Shown: positions 35,465 to 47,549, counted from the stretch's first letter. The stretch is 64,000 nt of DNA from Globodera rostochiensis (GCA_018350325.1 JAEVLN010000011.1:393827-457826), one strand, 5' to 3'. A program made the numbers and translations. The notes: a model not told the origin generated them from the letters alone.

Positions 35465-36970
35465 GAAAATATTAAATAGCTCAGAATAAAAAACAGGAAA
35501 TTGAATGAAATTTGATTTTGCCATTATTATAGTGTGTGGGATAAAAAGGATTTACAATTTTAACAAATTTTGATCGAAATTAATTCTAAAATGATATTCA
35601 AAGTCACTTAAATTAGTATTGTGCAAATGCAATGAAGAGATTAATCTGACTCTAAATTTTTAATGGAATACAGTTTTATGTGTATTTGTCTGTTAATTAA
35701 CAACCAGAAAACCCCGACGCTAATCCGCATAATAATATTGTAACTCAATTAATATTACAAGTTGAGCTGTAAGATTCCAGCAAAATATACCAGTTAAATT
35801 TTAGTTTAAAAATTTTCATATTTTTAGTAGCTCACTAAAAACCCATTTTACAAATTCGGTAACAGAAAGATGCCTGCAATGTTTCTAAAATATATTGCCA
35901 TTTTAACTATGAAGTTGCTCGATATAAACAATATTGTTGTCGTATTTTAAATTTAATTTAAGTGCTAAAATTAAAAATGATTAAAAATTTATTTTTTTGC
36001 CGTACATCGTAATCTTGTTACTAATAATTAACAAAGTTTGCAAAAAAAAATTCAATATGAATTAGAATAATACAATCAGGTGAATAGAATTTTATTTATG
36101 TACAAAAGGACTTTTGACAATTGTGTACTCATCAAGTCGAACAATTCTGGACGTTTGAAGAAACAATCATGTTGTTCTGCAACAAAAATATTGTCCAAAA
36201 CAAAAATATTTTAACTTTATCTTGCATATTTTATCTTTTATATAAAAAATCAAATAATAATAAATTGGAATATGCGATAAACAGCTAAGGAAATTATTAA
36301 AATTATATAAAATTGTAAAAAGGAAAAGTTTGGATTATTAAAATGCGCGATTTTTAACATTCCAAATTCGGGTGTAGCAAGTTGAAATACTAATAACAAT
36401 AATTACCGGAAACTTTTACTTTGTACTTACAACGAATGATAACCTCGCAAATTAAATAAAATAATTCCTAGCCAAATAATGGAATGAGGCCCACCAAGTT
36501 GCTATGCTGACCACAAAAAATAAGTTTTTTGTTTTTCACATAACTATTTATGATAAATGGTTGCAACAGATTAAATTAATATATTCTATTTAAACTTGAT
36601 TTTTTTGATTTTAGATAGTAATTTTTAGTTTAATTTGTGCGTTCAGCGCGTATATCAATCAATCAGCTTGGGCGTAAATTGAAATTCAATTAGGTTTGAA
36701 TAATATTTTTGCGTGATACATTCAATTGTAAAAAAAATCTATTTATCCAAGAATTAAAAAATTTTGCTAACAATGGTTAGGTCGGAATGGCTTTTTTTTA
36801 ATTTGGTTGAATAATAAATAAATAAAAGTGTACTTTGTTGTTTGTTTAAATGAATTTCAACAAGGCAATATGCAAAATTTTAAATCATATTTAATCAATT
36901 AATTATGCAAAACTTTGATAAAAATATTGAAAATTTTTTTTAAGTTAGCTCTGTAAAGACAGTTTAAGTA
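35465..36970. other. A-rich noncoding stretch
   Basis: One frame with EQFWTFEETIMLFCNKN (about 36113-36285) stays open 56 codons. Faint islands at 35700-35730, 36480-36520 and 36640-36680. Nothing identified. Confidence 0.45.
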
Positions 36971-36972
36971 GC

Positions 36973-37004
36973 CACTTTATGGCCCTTCAAATTTCCCAAA
37001 AAGT
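36973..37004. repeat. 32-bp dispersed repeat, copy 2
   Basis: Exact match to 16723-16754. Here it is followed within 70 bp by the CGATATTA plus C-run motif. Confidence 0.6.
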
Positions 37005-37045
37005 GAACCCTTCAAACGTTGGCCGTGGATATTTTTTTAGTTTGA

Positions 37046-37082
37046 AAGTATCTTTAAATCGATATTATTGCCCCCCCCCCCC
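37046..37082. repeat. AAATCGATATTATTG motif with a 12-base C run
   Basis: TATCTTTAAATCGATATTAT leads into 12 C (37071-37082). A near match (CATCTTGAAATCGATATTAA, then TTGCA) leads into 11 C at 51125-51135, and CTTTTAAATCGATATTAAAT at 29627-29646 lacks the C run. This suggests a small dispersed element whose end carries a C tract. Confidence 0.45.
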
Positions 37083-37239
37083 TACGGCGATGGAAAAACG
37101 AACGCCATCCCCGGCTGGCAGAACAAGCAGCCATTTGAATTGCTGCAACGAGCGGAGGATGGAAAGAATGGCTGCAATCGATTATAAATTTAATAAATAC
37201 CTTTCCAACTTATGTCTGGAAATTAACTGCAAAACATAG
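37083..37239 (+). other. GC-rich exon-like island after the C run
   Basis: Two plus frames are open. One belongs to an 86-codon ORF (36979-37239) with MEKRTPSPAGRTSSHLNCC. The other reads DGKTNAIPGWQNKQPFELLQ then RAEDGKNGCNRL and a stop, with a more convincing residue mix. No family recognised. C-run slippage would change the frame joined from upstream. Confidence 0.27.
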
Positions 37240-37244
37240 CACTT

Positions 37245-38290
37245 GCAATGAACACAAATTGTTTTTGTTTTTTTAATAAGTATTGGAGACACCTTAACCG
37301 AGCTTATTAACAAGCCAACATAAGCTAAACTAAGGTTTCATCAACCTAAAGAAATTTTTTATAAATGATTTATCGTTAAATCTTTTATTGTAATTTTTTT
37401 AGAAAAATTATGAAGAAGTTTCGCTAATAAATATATCTAAATCGATTGTTAAAAAACTAAAGCCTAATAAACAAATATATTATAAATTTCTCCTAACAAA
37501 GATTTGGCATTTCATTTTTTTAGGAATTTTGCAGCTTTACACATTAATGTGGTAATTTTTTTCATACAATTTATGCCACTAAAATTAAGATCATTCAACA
37601 CTGAACAAAATTATGAATTTTTAAAATTCACCCTTCTAATTAATATGTATTATACGCCACTGATTGAATTAAATATCAAAATCCGAGCGCAATTTATATT
37701 ATTAATTGCCAAATAATTTATTTATTATTTACAACGCAACATTTAATATTTTCATATTAAACAATCTTAATCCCTCAAGTTTGATTTATTCATGTCTTGA
37801 AAATTTATTGGATGCTTTCAAAAAAGGATTTTCTTTGCATTTTTTTTTATAAATTCGGCAGCATTGTCAAACTAAAGAAAATCTAAAATCCGGAGCAAAC
37901 GAGCAATACCTCGATTTTCATGAAAATTTTCACAAATGTGAAGAAAAATCAGCAGCCAAAGTCAATGTAATCAGGTTATTGGCCTAATTTAATAAATCTC
38001 GATTAATTATCTAAATGAATATCTTTGCTGGTTAATTGAATATTAAAGGTTTAAACTATACAACCACATCTGCTTAAATTTCTAAAGATTATTGAAAAAT
38101 TAAGGTTAATTGAAAAAAGTAAATAAAAACTTTTTACTAATTGCAACGCAGCTATGAACTAAGCCAAGATAACCATTAAGGCAGAAATCTCATTGGCAAA
38201 CATTTTTCAGCCATTACGAAGAACCACATAATTATAAAAAAATAAAAATAATTTATTAATGATAAGAATTAACAAAAATTAAATAAATTA
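37245..38290. other. AT-rich noncoding stretch
   Basis: The ORF at 37504-37716 is hydrophobic chance. Weak patches at 37855-37960 and 38148-38215. Nothing identified. Confidence 0.5.
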
Positions 38291-38293
38291 ATT

Positions 38294-38383
38294 ACAAAAC
38301 GCGGGACGGAGGCAACGGATTTTACAAAACGTGAGACGGAGGCTACGGATTTTGTGCAGATACCTGTTTTGAAAAAATATTAA
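38294..38383 (+). other. Open frame with a tandem decapeptide
   Basis: Two 30-bp units (38294-38323 and 38324-38353) encode TKRGTEATDF and TKRETEATDF, then VQIPVLKKY and a stop at 38381-38383. The three differences are CGC/CGT, GGG/GAG and GCA/GCT; two of three are silent in this frame, whereas read on minus two change the residue. That pattern favours this being, or having been, coding. After the stop the same frame reads TVANNCRANEQREGEPL to another TAA, so it may be decayed or the end may be an exon boundary. Confidence 0.35.
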
Positions 38384-38439
38384 ACGGTCGCCAACAATTG
38401 TCGTGCCAACGAGCAGCGCGAGGGCGAGCCGTTGTAAAT

Positions 38440-39920
38440 TAAATTTATTTTATTAAAGGTTGCTCTTATGCACAAATTATTTGTGGGGGTTTTAAATATT
38501 TAAAAATGTATTTGATTTAAATCATCAGAACTTAAGTTTATCATTTAATAATTAAAGTAATATGTCATAATTTCTCGTAGATTTGCATAATGAATTTTCT
38601 AAAAATAAATAAAATCAAAAATTATTACCGCTTTTCTATTTCCGTTGGAAATGCCATACTCATATGGCTGAGCTGGAACAAGAACCCCCATGGACAGGAG
38701 GCCATCAAGTAAATCGTTCACCGAGCAAGCAACATTGGCAAAAAACTTTAAACTTTTGCTTCGCATCGAAATATATTCCCTTCAATTTAAAGAAGAAAAG
38801 CATTTATTTATCGAAATTAAATTCTAATTATGGCGATTTAACACTGAAGAATTAACAATTGATTTCAGGTCGATCGTTTTTGCGTGATGAAAATAGTAAA
38901 ATGTATAAAACCATTTATTGAAAAAAGTACTTAAGGTAATTTTAAATCATTAACCGTGTTGAACTAATAAAAAATAATGGGCTTAGAAAGGCTGTTTTAT
39001 TAACACGCAGAGAAAAGCCATCAATTCATAAATGTTTAATCAATATTTAATATCGTATAAAAATTGCTTTATCTAAATATGAATAAATGAATTTTAAAAA
39101 CTGTATATTGTTCAGTTCAAAAAATACGGATTAAATAAAACAACTAAAAATTAGGTTTATTCAAAATATAAATTTATTTTAAAATTTTATTAAATAATTC
39201 AGCCAGCCATTCACCAAAAATGCATTAGCATCTTCCGAAGCCGGGTACGTGCAAATCAAATAAGTATGAAGCATTTAATTAAAATATCCTTAAACAATAA
39301 TAATTAAGTAAATGCGGGTTTGATAAATGCGATCGGTTATTTCAAAAATTTCTTGTATTAAATTTTTAAAAATTATTCTGAATACATAAATAACGCTAAA
39401 TATTGGATCTTCTACAAAAGCCATGGGGTTCCATGATGCTGAAAGATAGATTAAAATCTTTTTGTCAAATAATTTATTTAAAAATTCGACGCGGATGAAG
39501 GTTGTATCATTTGCGGCATAATATGGGTGGTGGAAATGCAAATATAGTGCAAGTTAAATTTTTGAATTCTGCGCCAGAGGTTTACTCAAATCTTTATACA
39601 TTCAATCACATTTAAAATTTAAACGATATTATCAAAATTTATTTTACAATATAATAATGTTTATTAATTTTTGAGTTCGTTAAAAATATAAACAGGATAG
39701 TTTTTAATAACTACATGTTATGAGTGTTGGATGAATTGTATATGTTATAACTGAATTGAACGAAATATTAATTGACAATTAGAATGAAACAAAAATAAAT
39801 GGAATTAAACGCAAATCGGTAAATTGAAGAATGAAAAATTAAATAAATAATTAAGATATCCCAAGAAAATAGTTGCATTATTTTGCTATGATAAGACGAA
39901 ACAAAGAACTTCCAGTAGAT
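38440..39920. other. A-rich noncoding stretch
   Basis: A small island at 38660-38720 lies inside a 63-codon ORF (38664-38855) starting near AELEQEPPWTGGHQVNR; the rest of that ORF is AT-driven. The minus ORF at 39290-39541 is within chance. Nothing identified. Confidence 0.45.
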
Positions 39921-39922
39921 CA

Positions 39923-40229
39923 GAAAAAATAAAATTTTCAGAAATTAAACTAAAACAATTTTTATATGGGGTGCGTTCATGTCCAAATTACTCTCGCCGC
40001 CTAACTCTCTTTTTTTAGTACTCTATTTCTTCAAAAAATAAAATTTTCAGAAATTCAACTAAAATAATTTTTAATGGGCTGCATTGATATCAAATTACTC
40101 TCGCCGCCTGACTCTCTCTTTTTTAGCAAACTATTTCTTCAAAAAATAAAATGTTCAGAAACTAAAGTAAAACAATTTTTAGATGGGGTGCGTCATGTCC
40201 AAATTACTCTCGACGCCTGACTCTCTCTA
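39923..40229 (+). repeat. 108-bp repeat, array C, three units
   Basis: ATGGGGTGCG or its variants recur at 39966, 40074 and 40183 (108 and 109). Units carry TTTTCAGAAATTAAACTAAA and CTCTCGCCGCCTGACTCTCT, the subfamily of array A. The second unit is degraded (ATGGGCTGCATTG). The last unit ends at GACTCTCTCT and is followed by unrelated AAACATCGCGGGG. Confidence 0.9.
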
Positions 40230-40234
40230 AACAT

Positions 40235-40940
40235 CGCGGGGTTAGCGGATTAACACACAACCCAAGCTTTTTATTGGTCTCCCAAAACCTTTTCATTGCC
40301 AAATCCAAAATTCAATTTCATGTGGAAAAATCAAAAATTGATTAAAAAAAGAATTAAGGCGGCGGAATAACATTTTTAAAGTCGTATTCATTAATTATAT
40401 ATTTTTTATAAAAAGATTTATATTCTACTAATTTTAAAAATTTGTATCTTACTGGGAATTAAAAATGCAAAAAATTAAACCAATGGTTAATCTAGATCCA
40501 ATTATATGGGTAGTTAAAGTAATCATTATTATTAAGTCTTAATTTAAATAACAACTATTATTTAAACAATTTGACGTCGGTCCAAATACATATTTTAAGT
40601 AATACTTTGTGTTGAAAAATTAATATAAAAAGCTATTTATTCCTAAACAAGAATTTATCATCATTATTTTATATTTCTGACAAACAATCAACTCATACAA
40701 TAATTAATATATTAAGGAAAGTAAATAATTTTTCTGATTTTATAATTTTTATGAAATTAAACACATTTTATTAATTTTTTATAAAATAGTAAAAAATGCT
40801 ATTCGAGAAATATATTTTATTTTGTATAAATGAATTAATGTTTAATTCACACAATAAAAACAAATTTACATATAAACAATTTTCTCTATTCAGAAAAATA
40901 TATTTATTGTTATCGGCTATTCAATAATTTAATATAAATT
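40235..40940. other. AT-rich noncoding stretch
   Basis: A brief GC patch beside array C (40230-40290), then almost pure A/T. Nothing identified. Confidence 0.55.
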
Positions 40941-40946
40941 TAAAAC

Positions 40947-41027
40947 AATATTATTATTATTGTCGGAGATGCGGCAGACGAATCTATTCAACGCGAATGC
41001 GTTATATTAAAAGATAGCGTTTTGTAA
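40947..41027 (+). other. Exon-like open frame
   Basis: Reads IIIIVGDAADESIQRECVIL then KDSVL and a stop. Acidic, even composition over a 60-bp GC patch. There is no clear acceptor; the ATT run precedes it. A second patch at 41105-41180 reads KEKQHVKSLCACHSSRSDW. Function unknown. Confidence 0.25.
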
Positions 41028-41189
41028 ATATATATAAAAATTGTTTGTCAAATGATTGTTGTCAAAAAGTTAAATTTTTTATTTGCTACTCCCATTATTG
41101 TGAATCTTTGTGAGTAAGGAGAAACAACACGTGAAATCCTTATGTGCCTGCCACAGCTCCCGGAGTGATTGGACTCAGCATAATTAACG

Positions 41190-42330
41190 AAACGAAACAA
41201 AAAGTGATCAAATACAGATCGCATTATTTATCAAAAATATTGTCTAAGTAATATTAATGAAAAAATAAATTTGCGATAAAGAACACTAAGTCACTAAATA
41301 CTATATTACCTATTAAATGTTTAAATTATTAAGGAAAAGTTTGGATGATTTAATCAAATTCACACAAAATATTGTAAAAGTTTTCAACAGTATATTCAAA
41401 AGAAATCAACGCACAGGTACTGCGAGCGAAACCTATATTTATCAAATAAAAAAACTTTGAAAAAATAATTTACAAATAAATGGTTGTTAAGTTTGTTTCA
41501 CAATGAAATAATATAAAATATTTACGAATTATTATGTTTTATTTAAAGCTAAATGATTTTTAATGGTTTATGTTTAAATCAAGGATATTGCACTGCAATA
41601 TTTAAATATAATTTTTTAAATAAAGCTAACATTTTTGATATTAAATATATTTTAAAATTAATATTTTTTAAAAGATATTTGTTTGGTATAAAGTTTTCAT
41701 TAAAAACATAATAAATTTTGAGTTTTATTTAAAAACGAGATGAAAAGCAGACAAATAATAAGATCGCCTTTGGCTCCATTGTCTTCAGCTTCCACTGGCT
41801 TCTGCACTGACGAAGCTTGCTCCATCCAAATTGATGCTTGTTTTTTATGCGCGTTTCTAATTTTATTACCTTTTTGCAAATTTTTTTAAAATTACTTTTT
41901 GTATTATTTATTTTCATGGTCATGATCTTATATTTAAGCAATATCTCCCTTTTAATTGGATTATTTTAAATTCTACTTAAATCTAAACAACTGTTGATTT
42001 CTTGCACTCCGTATTCGAGAAGTAATTGATCATTTGACAAAACAGTTAAGGATGGTTTGTTCAAAATGTTATGCTTGAAAATCATTTGGGGGGCTAAGAA
42101 ATTATATTTAAATACAACAATATTGCTTTTTCGTCTTATTTTCTTTAATTAATTTTTAATTGGGCGCAGACTTTCAACAGATTTTGTGATTATATAAATT
42201 TAATGAACGTAAATGATTTGTTTTGTATTTTTTAATTTAGTTGAGTTTGTTTTGAAATCAATTTTTTTTCTTAACTTGACGTTAAATTGAGGATATAAAT
42301 AGCCTTTAATTTTCAAGAAAATTCTCTACA
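41190..42330. other. AT-rich noncoding stretch
   Basis: A minus ORF (41729-41941) covers a GC patch at 41762-41830 reading KHQFGWSKLRQCRSQWKLK; status unclear. Otherwise A/T. Confidence 0.4.
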
Positions 42331-42345
42331 TTTCATTAGTTAATT

Positions 42346-42582
42346 TTGAAAGAAAGCCCCTCAGCAATTATCCGAAGCTGTGCAAGTACTCCGAAATTAA
42401 AACATAAAGAAAACAGTTTAAACAAATCAAAAATCAAAAGTTGGAAGTCCTCACAAGTTAGTTTAAATGAGATCCTCGTTTCTTCGGGCTGTTTATATTT
42501 GCATAAAAATGAAAAAAACAAAAATGTTACGTTTAATCAAACGATAATTTGGCTTTCACTCAATAACTACACTGACGAATAA
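42346..42582 (+). other. 78-codon ORF, Ser/Lys/Asn rich
   Basis: Starts at a TTG and is preceded in frame by a TAG two codons further up. Reads SPSAIIRSCASTPKLKHKEN and SWKSSQVSLNEILVSSGCL. A longer than average run for an A-rich strand, where a few of this length are expected by chance in the window. The minus ORF over it is a shadow. No domain recognised. Confidence 0.25.
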
Positions 42583-42589
42583 TAATTAA

Positions 42590-43170
42590 ATATTTTTATT
42601 ATCTTACAGAACAACGGAAATGCCGCATGATTAGCTTGAAGTCTCTTTGAAGATTGGAGGTGGAGCACAAATGATCAGAATAATTCACAAACCTCCAAAT
42701 TATTTAATTAAATTTAGTCAAAAAAGTTTAAATATTAAAAACATTTTAATCAAAGCTACTAATTAAAGGCCAATAAAACAATGCCCCAAAAAAAGATGTG
42801 ATATTATAAAAATAATACAAAAAAAACTAAATATGCTTGTTGAAACCTTAAAAGCCCGCTAATAATTGGATTAATAATGGTGGTCTGCTCTATAAGAACA
42901 TGTAAATAACTAGTATAAAAAATACCTTTGAATATCAAGGCATAAAATTGTTTTAAAAAATCTTGAATACAGTCAAATAAAAATAAACAATTCATATATT
43001 CTCGCGCAACGATGTACTCGCCCACATGAGTTTCAAAAAAGGAAAAACCCTTTTATGAAACAAGCCCATTAATACGTTGATATAAATTTAAAAAAGTATC
43101 ATACCACAAAAGTCAAAATAAATTTTATTTATTGTTTGAAATTATTTTAATTGGGAAATATAACCAGCAA
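42590..43170. other. AT-rich stretch with one island
   Basis: An island at 42608-42675 after ATCTTACAG has two open frames (SLFEDWRWSTNDQNNSQTS and LEVSLKIGGGAQMIRIIHK). The minus ORF at 42804-43025 is probably chance. Confidence 0.35.
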
Positions 43171-43174
43171 AAGC

Positions 43175-43315
43175 ATGGTCACAAGTTTTTTACATACTTC
43201 AAAAATGCTATATAATTTTTTGACGCGATTCCGGAACCATTCACCGGAATTGGAACAGTTGGCGATTGCAAACTTAAAAATTAAAAACCCAAAAACAAAT
43301 AAATTAAGATTTTAA
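43175..43315 (+). other. 46-codon ATG ORF
   Basis: Starts AGCATGG, reads MVTSFLHTSKMLYNFLTRFR then NHSPELEQLAIANLKIKN and stops. The GC-richest part (43222-43270) is within the frame. Could be a first exon or a micropeptide. No homology recognised. Confidence 0.25.
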
Positions 43316-43722
43316 AATTTGCTTGAGATTAAAGTAAAGAAAATCAGTTACTTTCTAATGACATTTTTGGAAATTAAAAATATAAAAAATTAAATGCTCA
43401 CGTTAATGATTGGAGTTTATTATTTATCATTATCTATCAGATAAAACGAAAATTCTTGTAAATACTATTAAAAAGAGTTACAATTAAGGTTTAATATTAA
43501 ATAAAATTCACAAATTTTTAATCACTTTAGCCTTCAAATGAAGACTTTCTATACTCAGCAAAAAATTACTCTTGCATGATCGCTTAGAAAAAATAAAATA
43601 ATGCATTTATTAAGCTAAAAAGGTGAAATGAGACGTGCTATTATAGCAAAAAAATTATTCCAAAACTGATTAAAAATAATTTGACGCAATGTGTAAATTA
43701 AAAAATTATATATTAAATATGA

Positions 43723-43995
43723 ATGAACATGATTAAAACTAAAGAGCTAATAATAAATAATTGTTTAATAAAAGTTAATAAACAAAAAACAGCAAAAACA
43801 TACATGTGGCTTATCAATAGCATTAATTATTCGACAACACTATTTATAACCACAAATAAAAATAACATTTATTTGAAATTATTAAAAGGGAGAGAACCTA
43901 AACATTTCGTTCACCATGGACAGTCATCGAACATGATGCAAACTTACTGGCAGCACATGCGTTGTTTTGTTTTATCCAGAATCATGCATTTATAG
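43723..43995 (+). CDS. Candidate 90-codon ORF of unknown function
   Basis: ATG-started, on an A-rich strand. The first 60 residues are Lys/Asn/Ile rich. The end covers a GC patch and reads HFVHHGQSSNMMQTYWQHMR then CFVLSRIMHL. A length expected about once or twice by chance here. No domain recognised. The last 30 codons are the part most likely to be exonic. Confidence 0.25.
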   Translation: MNMIKTKELIINNCLIKVNKQKTAKTYMWLINSINYSTTLFITTNKNNIYLKLLKGREPKHFVHHGQSSNMMQTYWQHMRCFVLSRIMHL

Positions 43996-43999
43996 CGGG

Positions 44000-44590
44000 A
44001 ATTATATTGTATACAGTATATTTAGAATATTAATAAATTTGCTAGGATTTTTACATTAAGAATAAAACACAAACTAAAAAATTAAAATAAAATCACTTAA
44101 AAATAAAATGCTAAAATAACAAAAAAAAAAAAGAGAAATAATTATTAAAAAATCTTATTAGTACAAAAATGTTTCTTATTCTATACTAAAAAATAGAAAA
44201 AATATTTTAAGAATGAGATGACTATTTGAATAACCAATCAGATATAGCTTGTGGATATTTGCAAGAATGAAAAGACGCATCAAAAGTAGCTGAACTGAAT
44301 CGTTTTAATTAGATTTCGTAAACAAAAGAATTTGGGAAGTAACTACCGATTTCTTAATACGTAGCCAATTTAAATTATAAATTTATTTATTATCGAAGAA
44401 TTTTTAATTTGGCAATTTATATTTTATTGATGAAAAAATAAAGATATTTTTATATCTTTAAAACCTAAGATTTTATATAAGAAATGTATTTCTTGAAGCT
44501 GACATACACAAATAATATTTATTCAATAAATAATAAAAATGGGCATAATGCATTTTTAAATATTAAAAAATTGAAAAAAAAATATTAAAT
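44000..44590. other. A-rich noncoding stretch
   Basis: A/T with homopolymer A runs. Nothing identified. Confidence 0.6.
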
Positions 44591-44594
44591 ATAA

Positions 44595-44744
44595 AAATTT
44601 GTTTTGGGGTGTGAAAAGCATTCAAAAAGTAACGGCGATAAAAAATTTTCCGGCTTTGACATCACGTGGACATCGATCATTGTAAATTTAGATATGACCG
44701 ACTTGGACCCGCTTTTTGTAAATTTAATGTACAACAAAACATAA
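44595..44744 (+). other. Exon-like open frame of 49 codons
   Basis: Bounded by TAA on both sides with no start codon near the front. Reads KFVLGCEKHSKSNGDKKFSG, then FDITWTSIIVNLDMTDLDPL and FVNLMYNKT. The Asp/Thr/Leu text is more protein-like than its neighbours. The minus ORF over the same region (44585-44779) is hydrophobic and less convincing. No family recognised. Confidence 0.28.
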
Positions 44745-44973
44745 AACAAAAATATAAAATGCATTAAAAAATATTCCAATGATAAAATAATATTATAACA
44801 AACAATAATTAACTAAAATAAAAATAATTTTCGGTATCAAATTTGAAGAATAATATAGGATTTAATAAAAATACTTTTTAAAGTCTTAATTTAATGTGGA
44901 ATGTGCTGGTCAAAAAAATTAGATACCAATATGAAAACCTAATATCTTTGAAGTGAAATGGCGAGATTTTTGC

Positions 44974-45070
44974 TTATTGTTATTGCCAATTAAATAAATT
45001 TTGAAAAATTAAAATTCGCAATTTTAATAGTTATTGTTATTGCCAATTAAATAAATTTTGAAAAATTAAA
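44974..45070. repeat. 40-bp direct repeat pair
   Basis: TTATTGTTATTGCCAATTAA followed by ATAAATTTTGAAAAATTAAA occurs at 44974-45013 and again, identical, at 45031-45070, offset 57 bp. A recent local duplication. Confidence 0.8.
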
Positions 45071-45084
45071 TTAAGCGAAGTAAC

Positions 45085-45172
45085 TGAAAAGATATAAAAT
45101 CTGAGACTGAAGAACGACAGATGGATAACGTCTCCACCCGGACGGAGTTCCACAACACTGATTCGGATGGAT
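45085..45172 (+). other. Exon-like island
   Basis: The frame reads KSETEERQMDNVSTRTEFHN then TDSDG and a stop. Strongly hydrophilic, over a GC patch (TCCACCCGGACGGAG). No clear splice sites and no family. Confidence 0.25.
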
Positions 45173-45422
45173 AATCATTGATAAAATTTATCTTTAAATG
45201 GAAAGAGATTTATTTAAAAAGTGCAATACGTGCCACACAATGAAATACAATAATTTTAACTATTAGTTAACTACATTCTTAAAATATTTTTTCTATTTTT
45301 TAGTATAGTACTAATTTAATTTTAGTCCGAAGTGTCATTGCATAGATCCCTCAATTAATTTATTAAATAGATAATGCTGAGTATGTTTGTCAAACAACGC
45401 AAATATGTAAATTAAAACAAAA

Positions 45423-45505
45423 AATAAGCCGCGGATTCGAACCGGTGATTCTGCCAGAAGAAAAGAGGCATAAATACTACAACCTCAAGGAAGCATCATT
45501 CAGTC
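45423..45505 (-). repeat. tRNA-like sequence, probably decayed
   Basis: On minus it carries a perfect B-box (GGTTCGAATCC) followed by GCGGCTTATT, and a possible anticodon arm GCC...GGC upstream. About five of seven acceptor pairs can form, but the T-stem fails, so it is a pseudo-tRNA or SINE head. It lacks the GATAGCATCATCGAG block of the 2.0/17.4 kb family. Confidence 0.35.
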
Positions 45506-45509
45506 AGTA

Positions 45510-47395
45510 CACTCAATTATTTTAAAATGAAAAAAGCACGATTGCTGATATTCAACAAAATGATATAAAAATTTAAAATCTCATTGAATTTACGAATTTT
45601 TTTAAAATTAAATCTCATAACAATGAAATATGAATCAAATCTCACGGAAAATTAAAAAAAAATCTTTATAAAAAAAATGAATGCAAATGTAAAATAATTA
45701 AAAATAATAAAATAATATATCGAATTCGAATAAACAGAATTGTTAAAACTGTACTACTCTAGTGTTTGGTTATTTTTTCTACGGCTACTTAATTTAATAT
45801 AATTTTATCGGCAAAAACACAATAGCAGATATATCAACAACCACATTAGGTAAATTATTAATTTTATTTTATATTGACGAATTTGTAATCAGTGGAGTAA
45901 AAGGGGCGAACAATTTTTATTTAATATATTGTAATTAGAATTAATTTTTAGATGCCAGCTACCGGTTTGGATTTTGTAGGGTTTTCCGGATTCAAACAGC
46001 CAGCCATTTAACGTTTTCTTTAAATTGTTAATTAAATATTGTATTTCGTATAAACGTTTTCATTATTTAGAATCTTCGCTTTTTGTTATTTATTTTGGCT
46101 CACAAAATTATTTTGGTGTAATTTTATCAACGCAAACCATTCGTCACTCGCAGTCTCAAGGGGTAATGTAAAATCATAGAATTAATTGGTTTATTCAAAT
46201 TTTGTTTATGCGCGTCAATCTTCCGTCAAAAATATTTCTGTAATCAAATTTAATAAATTTTCTTAATTTTAAATGATTATTGCTTTAATTGAATTAAAAT
46301 AAAATTTTTCTTCTGATTTAATTACATAAGACTAACAATGTAAGCTTGTTTCTTAATAGTATATTAACATCCTAATATACTGTAGTATTAAATGTTTTAG
46401 TCAAAACCAACAAATCATATTTTGTAATTTTGATTTTATAACCTGTAGAGAGGTTCAGTTTTTATACGTCAAGGAGTTCGCATTCGGTTTTTCCTGTTAA
46501 GATAATACTGCCAACTTGAATAAAATTTTTTAATAAAAAATGGTTTTTTTAGAAAAAGTTGGCATTTATTACCAAATAATTTAAGTGTTATTTGATAGAT
46601 GGAATTAACAAAACAGATTCAAAATGCGACAAAATTTAAATCAGGACCATTGTTTAGATTTAATGAAGTTTTACTTGCATTAGTTATTTGACAATATAAA
46701 AACATAATCAAATAAAAATACAAAACTTCAAGTGTTTTTGTAATCAACGCATAAAAGAATAAACTTGTAACGTGTCTAAATTAGCATTTTGAAATTTATA
46801 ATAAAGTAACGATCACAATTTTTTCTTTTAATATATTTGTTTTCAATATTAATTATCCTTTAATTTACAAGTTTTGAGGAGTTAGATCTGTGACATGAAG
46901 GCGTCCTTCTTCAACAAAAAATAGTTGTATTATTTTGATTCTTCGAACATTGAGTATTTTTTATTTAGTTACGTTTTTTAAATTTCCCCACTTTCTTAAA
47001 AATTTGAGTAGGTGAACAAAATTTTTCATCGATATTTTTTAAAAATTATGTTAAATAAAACTTTAATTTTTAATTTGCATTTAAAAATAAAAATTATTTA
47101 CAATATTGAAATCAATTCTGGAATAGTTTAATTACCCATATTCTGATCTTACCGTTCTCACTTCCTAGCTAGCAGCAAGAAAGTTTTGTATTTTATAGGA
47201 TAAATTTAAGCATAAAGATAATCAAGTTTAATTCAGCTATTTAAATATAATTAATACTATAAAAAATATTTTATACACTCGCATAAATAAAATAATTAAA
47301 TTAGAAAATTATTGAAATATATATGTTTAATATTATTGAGAAGTTGAAAAGAAAATCCATGCTTTATAATTAAATCAACGCTTATTTGCATACAA
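45510..47395. other. AT-rich stretch around a skew switch
   Basis: A-rich to T-rich change near 46.0 kb. At 45951-46007 an ATTTTTAG acceptor is followed at once by ATG and MPATGLDFVGFSGFKQPAI then a stop. Minor patches at 46125-46165, 46440-46500, 46880-46915 and 47145-47180. Confidence 0.35.
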
Positions 47396-47399
47396 GTTT

Positions 47400-47545
47400 T
47401 GACAATGGACAGACTGGCTACGGGCCTGTCGTGGAGTCATATGCCATTTTATGCTGACTTTCGTTGTACAAAGTGGTGACTTTGCCGCCTTCTATTTCAG
47501 CGTTTTGTTTTGTATCATCAATAAACACTTTATATATTAATATTT
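47400..47545 (+). other. GC-richer island with overlapping frames
   Basis: One frame starts ATG at 47405 (MDRLATGLSWSHMPFYADF then RCTKW, stop). Another, open 46 codons, reads QWTDWLRACRGVICHFMLTF then a hydrophobic VVQSGDFAAFYFSVLF segment. The true frame cannot be picked. Confidence 0.22.
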
Positions 47546-47549
47546 TACA

